Shown in pieces: positions 10,001 to 20,200 of a stretch of 64,000 bases of DNA. Source of the stretch: Bin5 sp965242905 (GTDB lineage Bacteria > Chloroflexota > Anaerolineae > Caldilineales > Caldilineaceae); NCBI GenBank assembly GCA_965242905.1, contig CBDETM010000002.1, positions 186,001 through 250,000 of the forward strand. The letters run 5' to 3'. The notes beneath the pieces were generated by a model. It was not told where the DNA came from, searched no databases, and saw nothing but the letters and a program-made list of their open reading frames with translations. The translations under genes were made by a program, and so were the position numbers. Positions within the stretch are counted from its first letter, which is position 1, and the number at the start of each line of letters is the position of its first letter.

Positions 10001-12023
10001 GGGCGGCGGTCCACACTGGGCGCTGGTCAGGGGTGCAAGGCCGGAGGCAACCGGTTCAATCAGCTATGTAAAGGAGGACATTTCCGGCACAGGTTTCGAG
10101 GCAGAGGCTGATGCGAGAGGGGGGCCGCAGGAAGGGGAGCCGTCGAATGGGCGACCTATCGGCCCGCAGCCGTCCTGGCACGAAGGCATAGGTGCGGCGC
10201 TGCTGGCTCCGCTGTTCGTCGCCGTTATCGGCAATTTGGCTGGATTTGTGCAGTTGGTGCAATCGCTGAGCAGAGTCAGCGAAAGCGGTTTTGTCAGCAG
10301 CGTTCCGGGAATTCAGAAGGCGGTCCATGCATTCAGCGGGTTGTGGCGCGTCTTGAGCTCCGGCGCGGCTCTGCCGGGATATGATTTTTGGGCGCCCAGC
10401 CGTGTGATTCCCCATACGATCAACGAGTTTCCCTACTGGAGTTTCACCTATGCCGATTTACATCCACACATGATCGGCATTCCGTTTTCCTTGTTTTTCG
10501 CGGCGCTGGTGCTGGCGCTTCTGGACAGCCATAACGTTGACTGGCGCAAGAACTGGCACAGCGGGGCAGTGCTTGTCGGCGGCCTGGCCTTTACATTGGG
10601 GGTGCTGGCGGCGGTCAACTTGTGGGATCTGCCCACGTATCTGGGGCTGGGCGTCCTTGCGCTGGCGGTCGCACTTTACCGCAGGGGAGGGCGATTGCAT
10701 GTTGTGCCGGTTGCGGGGTTGGGGATCGTAATGGCGGGCGGGGCATATCTACTATTTTTGCCCTTCTTCAGCAGCTACACGAATGTTGCGGCGAGCGGTA
10801 TCGGGTTGGTGCGGTCGCCTGATGACCTGGGCAAGTGGACGCAGATCTGGGGGTTTTTCGCGTTTGTCATCTTTACGTGGCTGGTGGTAGGGCGGGGGGA
10901 ACTGCGCCGGAATCGCTATTTGCGAATTCACAGGTTGCTTGTGCGGAACCCGACTGTCGCCTATTTCACCGAGGTCATTCTGCTTCCGGCGCTGTTCCTT
11001 GCTTCTTTGCTGCTTCTCCTATTTACAAACCAGACGGTACTGGCTGTCTGCGTGCCGGCGTTTGGCATAGCCGTCTCGCACCTTTGGCGGCGCGAGAGAG
11101 AGGCTGACACGGGAACGATATGTGTTGCGCTGCTGGCAGCGACGGGCCTGGCGGTACTGGCCGGAACTCAGGTGGTGTATCTGAAGGACCATCTCCAAGG
11201 CGGCGACGCCTACCGGATGAACACTCTTTTCAAGTTCTACAACCAGGTATGGGTGCTCTGGGCTGTTGCGGCGGCGATCGCGCTGCCGAGGATCCTGGCG
11301 CGTTTTGAGTCGATGCAGCGGGGCAGGGGTATAGAAGGAGAACTACCTTCGGTTGGTGTGGAGTCCTGGAACTCGCGCTTTCGTTTCAGAACGGCGCTGG
11401 CGGCGGTCCGAGGCGCCTGGGGGCTGGCCTTTGTCGTTCTGGTTGCGGCCAGCCTGGTCTATCCTCTGCTAGGGACGCCGTCGCGGCTTTCGCAGCGATT
11501 CCCGGGCTGGCGCCCTCCGATTGGGACTCTGAATGGGATGGCCTTCATGGAGAAGGGCGTTTACCACTGGCCTGACAGCAACAGTGCCATCGAATTACAG
11601 TACGATTGGGCGGCGGTGCAGTGGTTGCTGCAAAACGTACGGGGCAACCTGGTGCTGGCAGAATCTGCTCAGCTCGACTATTACCGGGCCGGGGGCACAC
11701 GTGTGGCCAGCCTAACGGGATTGAGCGGGCTGTTGGGAATGCACGCGGGGGAACAGCGTTACCGTAAGGACGTTGGCAAGCGGCACGGCCTACTTTCCGA
11801 GTTTTGGAATACGGAGGATCTGGCGCGTATGGAGAGCCTGATAGAGGAACTGGAGATCGGACTCATCTACGCGGGCCAGTTGGAAAGGCAACAACATCCG
11901 GGGGCAGACTGGAGACTGGCGGAGCTGGCAGCCTCCGGGCTCCTGGAGTCGGTCTATCGGAACCCCGAGGTTACGATATACGCGGTTTCCTCTCACATTC
12001 AGGGCCAGCTAAAGGGCCGATAG
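7050..12023 (+). CDS. Giant GT39-like glycosyltransferase / Chlor_Arch_YYY (DUF2298) fusion membrane protein
   Basis: A 1657-residue polytopic membrane protein. The N-terminal part (about 1-560) resembles dolichyl-phosphate-mannose-type (GT39/PMT) glycosyltransferases, with the acidic HPDE motif after the first membrane span. From about 700 to the end it is a YYY-family (DUF2298, TIGR03662-like) module: INYYYYGIY near 868, FPYWSFTYADLHPHM near 1123, and RMNTLFKFYNQVW near 1385. A 120-residue polar, low-complexity insert (about 920-1045) splits the YYY module between membrane spans. Known YYY proteins are single or tandem; here a GT-like domain is joined in front. It heads a tightly packed gene run, with the next start 7 bases downstream. 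The inferred role is sugar transfer or lipid-linked glycan handling at the membrane; activity and donor are unknown. Confidence 0.85.
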   Translation: MQAFSRKSSSIVIYFVLGAVIVAGLGLRTWNVQFDGGLNSHPDERSTTCFYAPTIGWPSTVDAFPDPQRSPLNPLWDRHNERRRSFTYGHFPLYLGILTGEVLSRLAGPAGLLPLPDRTIGLMERANTACEGVAVAGRLMMALLDTLTIFLLFLLGRRLYGALGGVLAATLYAFTAQAIQLSHFFAMDPASTTFVVVAVYGGVLIVQERSWRGVLLAGIGAGLAVSSKFSALPILAAPLTATLILEWRRGEQNRSIDGRGKAGSSLHQLLAAYLAAAVVFFVTSPYAVLDWVSFIQATLVEQGRMVRGVADFPFTRQYRNTVPYLYFIEQQVVWGLGWPLGLAALAGSAWALGKAALYRARAGELIVWAWVVPYFGITGAFLAKFNRYMSPVLPFVLLFAAGLIVWLLRLRASGRLGLAARLSGVILAMAAVGGGLFWSLAYANGVYGSEHTWVTASRWVYAKAPPGSVILWESWDDPLPKRLPGEPGMDMGSHGLRHIDWSPYEEDTAEKYEILKEKLLAADYVIYSSKRIYESVDELPARYPMTNLYYELMFGGQLGFVLAADFTTPPRLLGLTFPDHDADESWSLYDHPRVSILAKERALSGSEIDGLLGGSWEGAVHWDRGREPALAPVLNAIGLGSAPESQDRGLINLLLALVQGQAIPEGGDGARAEGTEGAEGSRPSLLLETPLRELPLVDNYRWNTAASRSPWLAVGWWWLVVSALGWVAWPLAFRLFGVLRDGGFLLAKTLGWLLSGWLLWIFASSGLAQNTVRNAWLVAGMVALLGAGVLVFTWRDVVSFVRRMWGILLVGEVLFAGSFLFFVLVRRANPDIWQPWFGGEKFMEFAFLNGILRSPYFPPVDPHFAGGYINYYYYGIYLVGYLIKLTGIYAEVAFNLAIPMLFALTVVNAFAVAYSVSGIRPRGNRTRLQSTAAGETPARPFTAEQPETGVGAVETDDAEELFSAGPGDGPTGEDVAEQERSQSWGGGPHWALVRGARPEATGSISYVKEDISGTGFEAEADARGGPQEGEPSNGRPIGPQPSWHEGIGAALLAPLFVAVIGNLAGFVQLVQSLSRVSESGFVSSVPGIQKAVHAFSGLWRVLSSGAALPGYDFWAPSRVIPHTINEFPYWSFTYADLHPHMIGIPFSLFFAALVLALLDSHNVDWRKNWHSGAVLVGGLAFTLGVLAAVNLWDLPTYLGLGVLALAVALYRRGGRLHVVPVAGLGIVMAGGAYLLFLPFFSSYTNVAASGIGLVRSPDDLGKWTQIWGFFAFVIFTWLVVGRGELRRNRYLRIHRLLVRNPTVAYFTEVILLPALFLASLLLLLFTNQTVLAVCVPAFGIAVSHLWRREREADTGTICVALLAATGLAVLAGTQVVYLKDHLQGGDAYRMNTLFKFYNQVWVLWAVAAAIALPRILARFESMQRGRGIEGELPSVGVESWNSRFRFRTALAAVRGAWGLAFVVLVAASLVYPLLGTPSRLSQRFPGWRPPIGTLNGMAFMEKGVYHWPDSNSAIELQYDWAAVQWLLQNVRGNLVLAESAQLDYYRAGGTRVASLTGLSGLLGMHAGEQRYRKDVGKRHGLLSEFWNTEDLARMESLIEELEIGLIYAGQLERQQHPGADWRLAELAASGLLESVYRNPEVTIYAVSSHIQGQLKGR

Positions 12024-12030
12024 GGGGCAG

Positions 12031-12645
12031 ATGCGCCAACTCACAGGTCTGGCGCCGATGGCGGCAGGCATTTGGCGAAGGGCGCCGCGGTGGCTGCGCG
12101 GCGCGGTTACGTGGGGGGTCACCGGCAAAGTCATCGTAGGCGTGAGCGGCGTCCTGCTGAACGATGATGAGCAGGTCCTGCTGTTGCGGCATCGTTTCCA
12201 CAATACGAGGCTGTGGGGGCTGCCCGGAGGCTGGCTGTCTCCCGGGGAAACGATCCATGACTGCTGGCGACGGGAGGTGAAGGAGGAGCTGGCGCTGGAG
12301 GCATCGGTCGAGCGTTTAGTCTGCCACCGGGCGATGGGACGCATCCTGGAGTTCTATTTGCTGGGGCGGATCGGCGGCGGGCAGATTAGAATCGATCCTG
12401 TAGAGATTCTGGAGGCCCGTTTTTTCGAAGCAGACAGTTTGCCGCCGATGGGGTCCTTTGGGAGACGGGTAATCGGGGAGGCGTTTCTTCAGTTCGGGGG
12501 GGCGATGGAGTCGGGACAGGTATGCAGAGCAGATGAGGCGACGGAGGTAGGATTGGGGGAGATGGCGAGTGAGGAGCGCCGTTTCTCACTGGGCGAAGAA
12601 CCGGCAGATGCCGGCGACGGGGGAGAGGGCGGGCTGCGTGCGTGA
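12031..12645 (+). CDS. Nudix hydrolase
   Basis: Small 204-aa pyrophosphohydrolase of the Nudix superfamily. The Nudix box is complete: G67-WLSPG-E73-TIHDCWR-REVKEEL (to residue 87), matching G-x5-E-x7-R-E-U-x-E-E. The last ~45 residues are polar, extend beyond the usual fold and overlap the next gene. The start ATG has AGGGGG just upstream and is 7 bases after the preceding stop. The setting inside a glycosyltransferase operon suggests hydrolysis of a nucleotide-sugar or a similar nucleoside diphosphate derivative, but no subfamily signature fixes the substrate. Confidence 0.88.
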   Translation: MRQLTGLAPMAAGIWRRAPRWLRGAVTWGVTGKVIVGVSGVLLNDDEQVLLLRHRFHNTRLWGLPGGWLSPGETIHDCWRREVKEELALEASVERLVCHRAMGRILEFYLLGRIGGGQIRIDPVEILEARFFEADSLPPMGSFGRRVIGEAFLQFGGAMESGQVCRADEATEVGLGEMASEERRFSLGEEPADAGDGGEGGLRA

Positions 12646-15244
12646 AATCGTCGTTGCTTTTCTGTCCTGGTATGCGGTAACGCAGGTTGTAAGCGGGGCG
12701 GCGATGCCGCTGACACTGAGGCAGTTCAGTGCTCTGCCGGATCGCGGTTATGCGTTTGCGCGCGTATTAGGGATATTCCTGGTGAGCCTTGTGCTCTGGC
12801 TGGGAACCAGTTATGGCCTGCTTCGCAATACTTCAGGCGGGGCCTGGCTGGCGGTCGTGCTTGTGGCTCTACTCAGCATCTGGGCTCTACTGCGCGGCAG
12901 CCAAGCCGATGGGAACAGCGAACATTCCGGACCCGGTTTCCCCCTGAGGCTGCTTCCTTCCTGGAAATACATTCTGAGTGTCGAGCTTCTGTTCCTACTC
13001 GCCTTTGCGGTCTGGACATGGGTACGTTCGCACGATCCCGCGATCAACCACACCGAACAGCCGATGGACCTGATGTTCATCAACGGGATCTGGAGCAGCG
13101 CAACGTATCCGCCGCGCGATCCGTGGCTGGCCGGCTATGCAATCAGCTACTACTATTTTGGCTACTGGATGATTTCGACGCTGGCTCATTTGTCCGGCCA
13201 GCTGCCTGAGATTGCCTATAACGTGGGGCAGGCGTGCTGGTTCGGCCTGCTGGTTACGGCGAGCTTTGGGGTGGGGTACAACCTGTATCGACTTGGTTCC
13301 AAAGAGGATAGGCAGGAGGAGGAGAAGGACTCCAAAGGTTCGACAGATGGGCTGAAGGTTGAGGGGGCCGGGGATGCCTTCCCGTACCTGGCAGGGCTGC
13401 TGACGGCGGTTGCCGTGGCGTTGAGCTCTAATCTGCACATGATACTGGAGTGGCTCTATGCTCAAGGTGTGCGGATGGGCGGCTTGATTCAACTGGTCGA
13501 CGTATATAATTTTCCGGAGCGGGCAGAGGTGACGCGCAAATGGTACATTGACAGCGGGTGGAGCTGGTGGTGGCGAGCCAGCCGCGTAATTGAAGACATC
13601 GACCTAGACGGGAACCATATCGAGATCATCGACGAGTTTCCGATCTTCAGTTATGTACTGTCCGACAATCATCCCCATTTGCTGGCCATGCCGTTCGTGC
13701 TTCTGGTCGTAGCCATCGCATTGAACTGGTTCAGCCCAGAGGGACGGAACCGCGGCGCAACGAAGGCACACCAGGACAAAGATTCCGGTGAGGAGCCAGT
13801 AAAGACTGGCTCTTTCCGTTCCGACTTGAGTGCTCAGGTCAGATCGGTTTACGGCGCGATGGGCGCGGGCGGGCTTCTGCTTGTGATAGCCGCGGCCGGT
13901 GCGCTACTGTTTTTGAATACCTGGGACTTCCCTCCTTACTGGCTCCTGCTTGTATTGGTAGCGATGCTCACGGGCGCCCGCAGAAGTGGAGATACTGTCG
14001 TCGCGCTGCGCAGGGCGCTGACGCGGGGGACGATCGTTGGGGTTACGGTTGTCCTGGGGGCCCTATTGTTGTATATGCCGTACTTTTTGACGGCGCAGAG
14101 CCAGGCGGGGGGCATTTTGCCAAACTTGCTGCATCCGACGCGACTGCCCCAGTTTCTGGTGATGTTCGGGCATTTCCTACTGGCGGGGGCGGGTTTAGTC
14201 GTCCTGGGCTGGCGGGAGGGGCGACCTCGGGCGGATGTGCTGGTCGCGGCGGTGGTACTCGTTCTGGGACTGCCACTGGTGTTTCTGGTGACGACCGGGC
14301 TGTTGTCGGCGAACGCGTCGGAGGCGTCCGGCGACCTGTTGGCGAGCATCGTGGGGCGGCGACTGGGGCATCCCGGGACGTTTCTGTTGATGGGCGGGCT
14401 AACGGCGGTCACAGTGAGTCTGCTGTGGCAACGGCTGGCCGGGTCGGGAAGCGGCGCACGGACGACCACCTTTGTCCTGTGCCTGTTCGCGATTGGGAGC
14501 CTGCTGACGTATTTGCCGGAGTTTGTGTATCTGCGTGATAACTTCGGCACGCGCATGAATACCGTATTCAAGTTTTATTACCAGAGCTGGTTGCTGTTCG
14601 GAATCGCGGCGGCATATGCGATAGCCAGGTATATTGAACTGGCGGTGCGTCGCGCCGGTCAGGGAGGCGGGGGCGGGGCGGCCCTTCCCACACTGGGGTT
14701 AGTTCCATCGGTTCTTTCTCTCCTCCTGATACTGGCGACCCTTGTCTATCCTGCGGCTGGGGCGTATGCTAAGATTAAAGGGTTCGGCACGCGCGAGCCG
14801 ACTCTCGACGGCCTCGCCTACGTGGGTGAAGATGAGCTGGCCGTTATCGACTGGATCAGGAGCAATTCGCGTCCTGAGTCGGTCGTTCTGGAGGCCAAGG
14901 GGGCCAGCTACCGGGCAAATACTGCGCGAATCAGCGCGGCGACAGGCAGGGCGACATTGTTAGGATGGGATGGACACGAGGCCCAGTGGCGGGGGCGGGC
15001 GTATGGCGAGATGGCTGATGGTCGGGTCGAAGCCATCCGAGAGATCTATCAGTTTCCGCGTCCTTCTACGCTGGAGGAAACGCTGAATCGCTGGCAGATC
15101 GACTATGTGCTGGTTGGCCCGGAGGAGCGCGCCCAGTATGGCGTTACGCCTGTGCTGGAAGAGCGGTTGGGCCAGATCCTCGAGCTGGCCTATGATCAGG
15201 GAGGCTATCGGATATACCGCGCCAAGGGCGCATCGGACAGATAG
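12638..15244 (+). CDS. Chlor_Arch_YYY (DUF2298) family membrane protein
   Basis: Highly hydrophobic protein of about 868 aa, the single-module type of the YYY family found mainly in Chloroflexi and Archaea. Family motifs: ISYYYFGYW (matching the YYYxG signature), FPIFSYVLSDNHPHLLAMP, and RMNTVFKFYYQSWLLF. All three match the second half of the 1657-aa protein upstream, so the two are paralogues. Start: GTG 12638 is preferred, with GGGGGAGAGG about ten bases upstream and hydrophobic sequence beginning at once; an open frame extends back to ATG 12569. With the GTG start it overlaps the Nudix gene by 8 bases, suggesting translational coupling. In Archaea and Chloroflexi such proteins co-occur with Agl23-like proteins, as here. 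Biochemical function is not established. Confidence 0.85.
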   Translation: MREIVVAFLSWYAVTQVVSGAAMPLTLRQFSALPDRGYAFARVLGIFLVSLVLWLGTSYGLLRNTSGGAWLAVVLVALLSIWALLRGSQADGNSEHSGPGFPLRLLPSWKYILSVELLFLLAFAVWTWVRSHDPAINHTEQPMDLMFINGIWSSATYPPRDPWLAGYAISYYYFGYWMISTLAHLSGQLPEIAYNVGQACWFGLLVTASFGVGYNLYRLGSKEDRQEEEKDSKGSTDGLKVEGAGDAFPYLAGLLTAVAVALSSNLHMILEWLYAQGVRMGGLIQLVDVYNFPERAEVTRKWYIDSGWSWWWRASRVIEDIDLDGNHIEIIDEFPIFSYVLSDNHPHLLAMPFVLLVVAIALNWFSPEGRNRGATKAHQDKDSGEEPVKTGSFRSDLSAQVRSVYGAMGAGGLLLVIAAAGALLFLNTWDFPPYWLLLVLVAMLTGARRSGDTVVALRRALTRGTIVGVTVVLGALLLYMPYFLTAQSQAGGILPNLLHPTRLPQFLVMFGHFLLAGAGLVVLGWREGRPRADVLVAAVVLVLGLPLVFLVTTGLLSANASEASGDLLASIVGRRLGHPGTFLLMGGLTAVTVSLLWQRLAGSGSGARTTTFVLCLFAIGSLLTYLPEFVYLRDNFGTRMNTVFKFYYQSWLLFGIAAAYAIARYIELAVRRAGQGGGGGAALPTLGLVPSVLSLLLILATLVYPAAGAYAKIKGFGTREPTLDGLAYVGEDELAVIDWIRSNSRPESVVLEAKGASYRANTARISAATGRATLLGWDGHEAQWRGRAYGEMADGRVEAIREIYQFPRPSTLEETLNRWQIDYVLVGPEERAQYGVTPVLEERLGQILELAYDQGGYRIYRAKGASDR

Positions 15245-15274
15245 AGATCGGGTTTCAGGGGCAACAGGCTGCAG

Positions 15275-17221
15275 GTGACACCAGGGAAGAGTAACGTTCA
15301 AAGAGAGGTCAGGGGTCCACTCACAGGGGGCCAATCAGCTGCGGAGCCGTTTCGCGGGGCGCGGGCGACTACGCCGGAAGTGAGCGGGCCATCGGTGGAA
15401 CATGCTTTGTACGCGATTCTCTTCGTGCTGGCATTGGGACTGCGACTTTATTCGCTTGGCGACCTGAACCTCGTGTCACCCCTGGAGGCCGCTCAGATCT
15501 GGCCTGCCTGGCTGGACCAGTCGACCGGCGTGCAGGAAGAGAGCGGGGTTCCAGACCCCCGTCCGCCCTTGAGCCCCCTACTGTATACGATACAGCGCAC
15601 GTTATTCTTTGTGACGGGGGGCGGGAGCAGTTTTTGGGCCCGCTTCCCGCTGGCATGCGCCGGGGCGGGCCTGGTTCTGGCGGCCTGGGCGCTGCGGCGC
15701 CGCCTGGGACGGGGCGGCGCACTTATGGCAGCAGTTTTGTTCGCGATCGATCCCTGGCTGCTAGCATTCAGCCGGCTGGCTGATGGATCGGCCCTGTCAG
15801 CACTGACCTTCGTGCTGCTCCTTGGAGCACTGTTTGATGACAGAGAAGAGGCTGTACGGGTAAATCGATTTGCGGTTATAGGCGGTCTGTTCCTGATTAG
15901 TGGTCCGCTGGCCTGGCTGTTGCTGCCCCTGATTCTCTTTGCCTACTATCTGCTCAGAGAGGGGCGGCTAGCGAGTCTAATTCAGCTCCAGGGCAGGCAG
16001 GCAGCACTGGTTTGTGCGGGTACGGCTGTTGTAGGATCAACCGGGCTATTTTCGAACCTTGCCGGCTTGTCGGCCGTTGGTGAAAGCGTGGGAACTGCAA
16101 TCGCCCACCTGGTGGGTTCGTCGGGGACAGAGGGGATCCTGCTTGCGGAGCACAATTACACAGTAACGTGGGCGCTATTGAGGCTGCTTGTCGATGAGCC
16201 ATTCCTCCTTCTGTTTGGGGGCGCTGGCGTGGCAATCGCCCTTTACAGGACGGTATTCTTTGCGGGAAGCCGGGCGGGGCGGATTGTCCAAGGCGACGAA
16301 GTCGTTGGAACCGACAGACGAGCGACCATGGACGCAATTTGGCTCAATGTTCTCGTTGCCGGTGTGGGCTGGGGCCTCTTGTTGATCCTGTTGCCGGGGC
16401 GGACACCGGTCAGCCTGCTTGTTGTCGGGCTGCCATTGCTTCTACTGGCGGCGGGGACGGCGACGCACTTTGTGCGGCTGGGGCCGACCGGAATGTTGTT
16501 TCAGGACAGCTCACGGTTGCCGGCGCTGGCCACGATGGGGATTCTGCTTGTAACTGCTTTTTTCTGGACGGGCACGGTAAGCAGTTCGCTTCGAGACGGC
16601 AATTTTGATCCGCGTCTGGCTATTTTTTATCTACTGATTCCGGCGCTGGGCGCGTTTTTCGTTTGGTGGTCGGGAGAGCGCGCCAGCATGCATGCATTTG
16701 GCTTCCTGACCTTGGTTGCGTTTTTTCTGGCCCAAGCCAGCAGCAGCTGGATGCTGAATCTGAGGCCTGAATACGGTCATAGCCGTTCACTCTACGCTGA
16801 GACCGGGGACGGTGGGATGGCATTGCTGACGGAAGATATTGCCCGGCTTAGTTCCCTGCGGACAGGGGATGCTACGGCAGCTCCCGTCTATCTTCAGGTC
16901 GAGTATTCCCATTTGCCATTCTTTTTCTGGCATTTGAGAACCATGAGCGATCTGCGCTGGCACCCTGGGAGCGATCTAACCGGGGTAGAGGCAGATGCCA
17001 TGGTAGTGTCTCGCGGGACGCCTGGGAATGAGGGGGAATTGGAGCTGCTGCCCGCCGGTTTCGTTGGCAGCAGTTACTCTGTGACACAGCGCTGGCTGCC
17101 GACTGAGATAGGGAGCGCCGGCGCCATGTTAAGGTGGATGCTCTTTCGTGAAAGAAATCAGGCGGCGGGGAGCTTGCCAGGGCGGCAAGAGGTAGACCTT
17201 TGGGTACAACGGGAGAAGTAA
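15275..17221 (+). CDS. GT39/ArnT-like polytopic membrane glycosyltransferase, atypical catalytic loop
   Basis: A 648-aa membrane protein with a short polar N-terminus, then 'LFVLALGLRLYSLGDLNLVSP', the arrangement seen before the first extracytoplasmic loop of GT39/ArnT-like glycosyltransferases. Many hydrophobic segments follow up to about residue 480, then a soluble C-terminal part. Unlike its neighbours, the loop reads SPLEAAQIW instead of the usual D-E pair: one acidic residue (Glu) is kept, but the preceding Asp is replaced by Leu. The start is GTG 15275, 30 bases after the previous stop, with only a weak upstream purine run; the next gene begins 3 bases after its stop. It could be a degenerate partner subunit rather than an active enzyme. 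Confidence 0.75.
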   Translation: MTPGKSNVQREVRGPLTGGQSAAEPFRGARATTPEVSGPSVEHALYAILFVLALGLRLYSLGDLNLVSPLEAAQIWPAWLDQSTGVQEESGVPDPRPPLSPLLYTIQRTLFFVTGGGSSFWARFPLACAGAGLVLAAWALRRRLGRGGALMAAVLFAIDPWLLAFSRLADGSALSALTFVLLLGALFDDREEAVRVNRFAVIGGLFLISGPLAWLLLPLILFAYYLLREGRLASLIQLQGRQAALVCAGTAVVGSTGLFSNLAGLSAVGESVGTAIAHLVGSSGTEGILLAEHNYTVTWALLRLLVDEPFLLLFGGAGVAIALYRTVFFAGSRAGRIVQGDEVVGTDRRATMDAIWLNVLVAGVGWGLLLILLPGRTPVSLLVVGLPLLLLAAGTATHFVRLGPTGMLFQDSSRLPALATMGILLVTAFFWTGTVSSSLRDGNFDPRLAIFYLLIPALGAFFVWWSGERASMHAFGFLTLVAFFLAQASSSWMLNLRPEYGHSRSLYAETGDGGMALLTEDIARLSSLRTGDATAAPVYLQVEYSHLPFFFWHLRTMSDLRWHPGSDLTGVEADAMVVSRGTPGNEGELELLPAGFVGSSYSVTQRWLPTEIGSAGAMLRWMLFRERNQAAGSLPGRQEVDLWVQREK

Positions 17222-17224
17222 GCG

Positions 17225-20200
17225 ATGGCAGAAGGACGGAGCGAGAAGCAAGACGAGACCGCAGTCGAGGTCACCGAAGCGCACCTTCAAGAGACCTCCA
17301 CTGAGATTCCTCCGGCCGAGGAGCAGGCGGAGAGTCTGATGGAGACTTCGGCCCTTGGGGAGTCACAACATTCCGTACCGAAGGAAACTGGCGGGCCGTC
17401 CGAAAGTATCCTGGACTCGAACCTATTTGCAGTGCTGCGGGCCAATTGGGAGACCATGGCGTGGGCAGCGATCCTGATCGTGGCGGTAGTCAGCCGGTTT
17501 TACGCGCTTGGCGTGCGAGGGATGAGCCATGATGAGAGCCTGCACGCCGTATATTCTCTCGATCTTTATCGAAACGGGAGCTATCAGCACAACCCAATGA
17601 TGCATGGGCCGTTCCTCTTCCATGCGAACGCGTTCATCTATTTTCTGTTTGGTGTCAGCGATGCCACGGCTCGGTTCATGCCGGCTCTGGCAGGAATCGG
17701 AACCATCATGGCGGCGTGGTTTTACCGGCGGTGGATTGGGCGAACGGGCGCGCTGCTGACGGCACTGCTCTTCCTAATCAGTCCCAGTATTCTCTTTCAC
17801 AGCCGGTACATACGGAATGACATCTACATCGTCCTTTTTTCGATGGTTTGGGTGTATTGCATGTTCCGCTATTTGGAGGAGCGGAGGCTGAAGTGGCTCT
17901 ACTTTACCGTGACCGCGATGGCGCTTGGCTTTGCTGCGAAAGAAAACCAGTTCATGACGGGCACGATATTTGGCGTCTTCATGGTGGGGGCAGCGCTCTG
18001 GCGCTGGTGGACGGGGCAAGAGAAACTTCGAGACAGTTTATTCGCTGATATTGCGGTCCTACTGCTGACGCTTGTTCTGCCGTTTGCTGCGCCGCTCGGA
18101 CATCTGCTCTTCGGTTGGGATGCACTTGCGTACAGTACGACTCAGGATCTGGCCAGATCGGCCATTCTGGTTCTGCTGATGGCGGTACTAAGCACAGCGA
18201 TGGCCTACTTGTGGTTTGGTCCGGCGAGCGGGAGCGTGAATGGAAGGGGTTCGCGAGGTGGGCAAGGGCAGGAGGGCAGGCTCAGCTTTTCCAATTGGGC
18301 CACTCTGATGGCCCTGTTCTGGGCGATTGAGATCATATTGTTCACCACATTTTTTACGAATCCGGTAGATGGACTTGCGACCGGAGTGGTCGGCAGTCTC
18401 GGATACTGGCTGGCTCAGCAGGCGGTGCAACGCGGGAGTCAGCCGTGGTACTACTATATAATGCAGAGCTTGCTCTACGAGTTTTTGCCGCTTCTTCTCA
18501 GCCTGGGAGGGCTGGCTCTGCTCGCGATTCGCCTGCGCGGGCCCTTTGGGCGAATGGCGGCCGCCGTGGAGGGTGAAGGGGTCGATTCGGAGGTCAAGGG
18601 CGGGAACGGCGCTTCGCAGCAGGGGCCTGCCAGTGCGGCGGAGAGTTCGTTCGTGCGGCCCTATCTGGTTTTCTTTTTTGCCTGGTGGGGGTTTGGGGCC
18701 TGGTTGTCTTATTCCTACGCTGGGGAAAAGATGCCGTGGTTGATGACGCACATGGCGCAGCCGATGGTACTTTTCGGAGGCTGGTGGGGAGCGGAGATCC
18801 TTCGTCGAATCGACTGGAAGAAGGTGCGGGATGCGCAAGGCTGGTGGCTGCTGGTTCTGCTGCCGGCACTGCTGTTTGTTGTGGCGACGCTGATCGGCTC
18901 AATCCCCGGCGGCGGGCGCGACGTAGACACGCTGTCGCGGACTGTGCGCTTCATACTTGCGCTCGGCTTGCTGGTCGGACTGCTTTATCTCACATATATG
19001 GCTTTTGTGCGCTCGGGCTGGCGACTGACGTTGCGTCTGAGTGCGGTGGCCGTATTCACGATACTGTTTCTGCTCACAGTTCGGTTTTCCTACCTGCTTA
19101 CCTACGTCAACTACGACATGGCAACCGAATATCTTGTTTATGCCCATGCCGCGCCGGATGTAAAGCGGGCCCTGGAGGAGATTGAGACGATAAGCGAACG
19201 TACGGTTGGCGAGCGAGAGATTCAGGTTTCTTACGACGATGACGTTGCCTGGCCCATGACCTGGTACATGCGCTTCTATCCGAACCACATATTCTACGGT
19301 GCGAATCCGACGACTGAAGCGATGAGCGCGCCGATCATCCTTGTCGGCAAGAAGAACTATGCGAAAGTGGAGCCGTACGTTGGACGCGATTATGTGAGTC
19401 GGAATTACAGGCTCGTGTGGTGGCCTGAAGAGAGCTACAAGGGGGAATGGGACGGGGAGAAATCTCAAGGACTGACGTTTGAACAGATCTGGGGGGCGTT
19501 GAGAGACAGTGAGCGGCGCAGCCGCCTGTGGCAGATCTTTTTCTTCCGCAACCACCCTGACCGTACGCTGACGGAATGGCCTCATAGACATGATTTTCGC
19601 ATGTACGTACGTAGGGACATTGCTGAGATGGTGTGGGATCTGAACGTTGTTCCCACTGCCGGTGGAGGATCATTCCAGTCGCCTTCGTTCAGCTATGAGG
19701 AGATTGATCGCAGCGCCAGCATCGCGTACAACGGGCTGTACAGTGCGGTTCCTCTGGCGAACCCCCGCTCCATAGCGGTTGGGGCTGACGGGCTGCGATA
19801 CATACTCGATACAGGCAACAATCGCGTTGTGGTGTTGACCTCCGACGGTAGTTCCCGTTTTACTTTCGGAAGTACGTGCTTTCTGGCAGAAGGCGAGAGC
19901 AGGGGCTGTACCGATCCTGACGGGGAAGGGCCCCTGGAGTTGGGGGACGGTCAGTTTCGAGAGCCGTGGGGAATCGCGGTTGGGGCTGACAACACGGTAT
20001 TCGTGGCCGACACGTGGAACGGGCGAATTCAGGTCTTTGACGGCCAAGGGAATTTCCTGCGCAAATGGGGGAGTTTCAGCGTGATCACCGAGGATAACAG
20101 AGACCCGTACGCGCTATTTGGCCCGCGGGGATTGGCAGTGACGCCGGCTGGCAACCTGCTGGTCGCCGACACCGGGAACAAACGCATCCTTGAGTTTACG

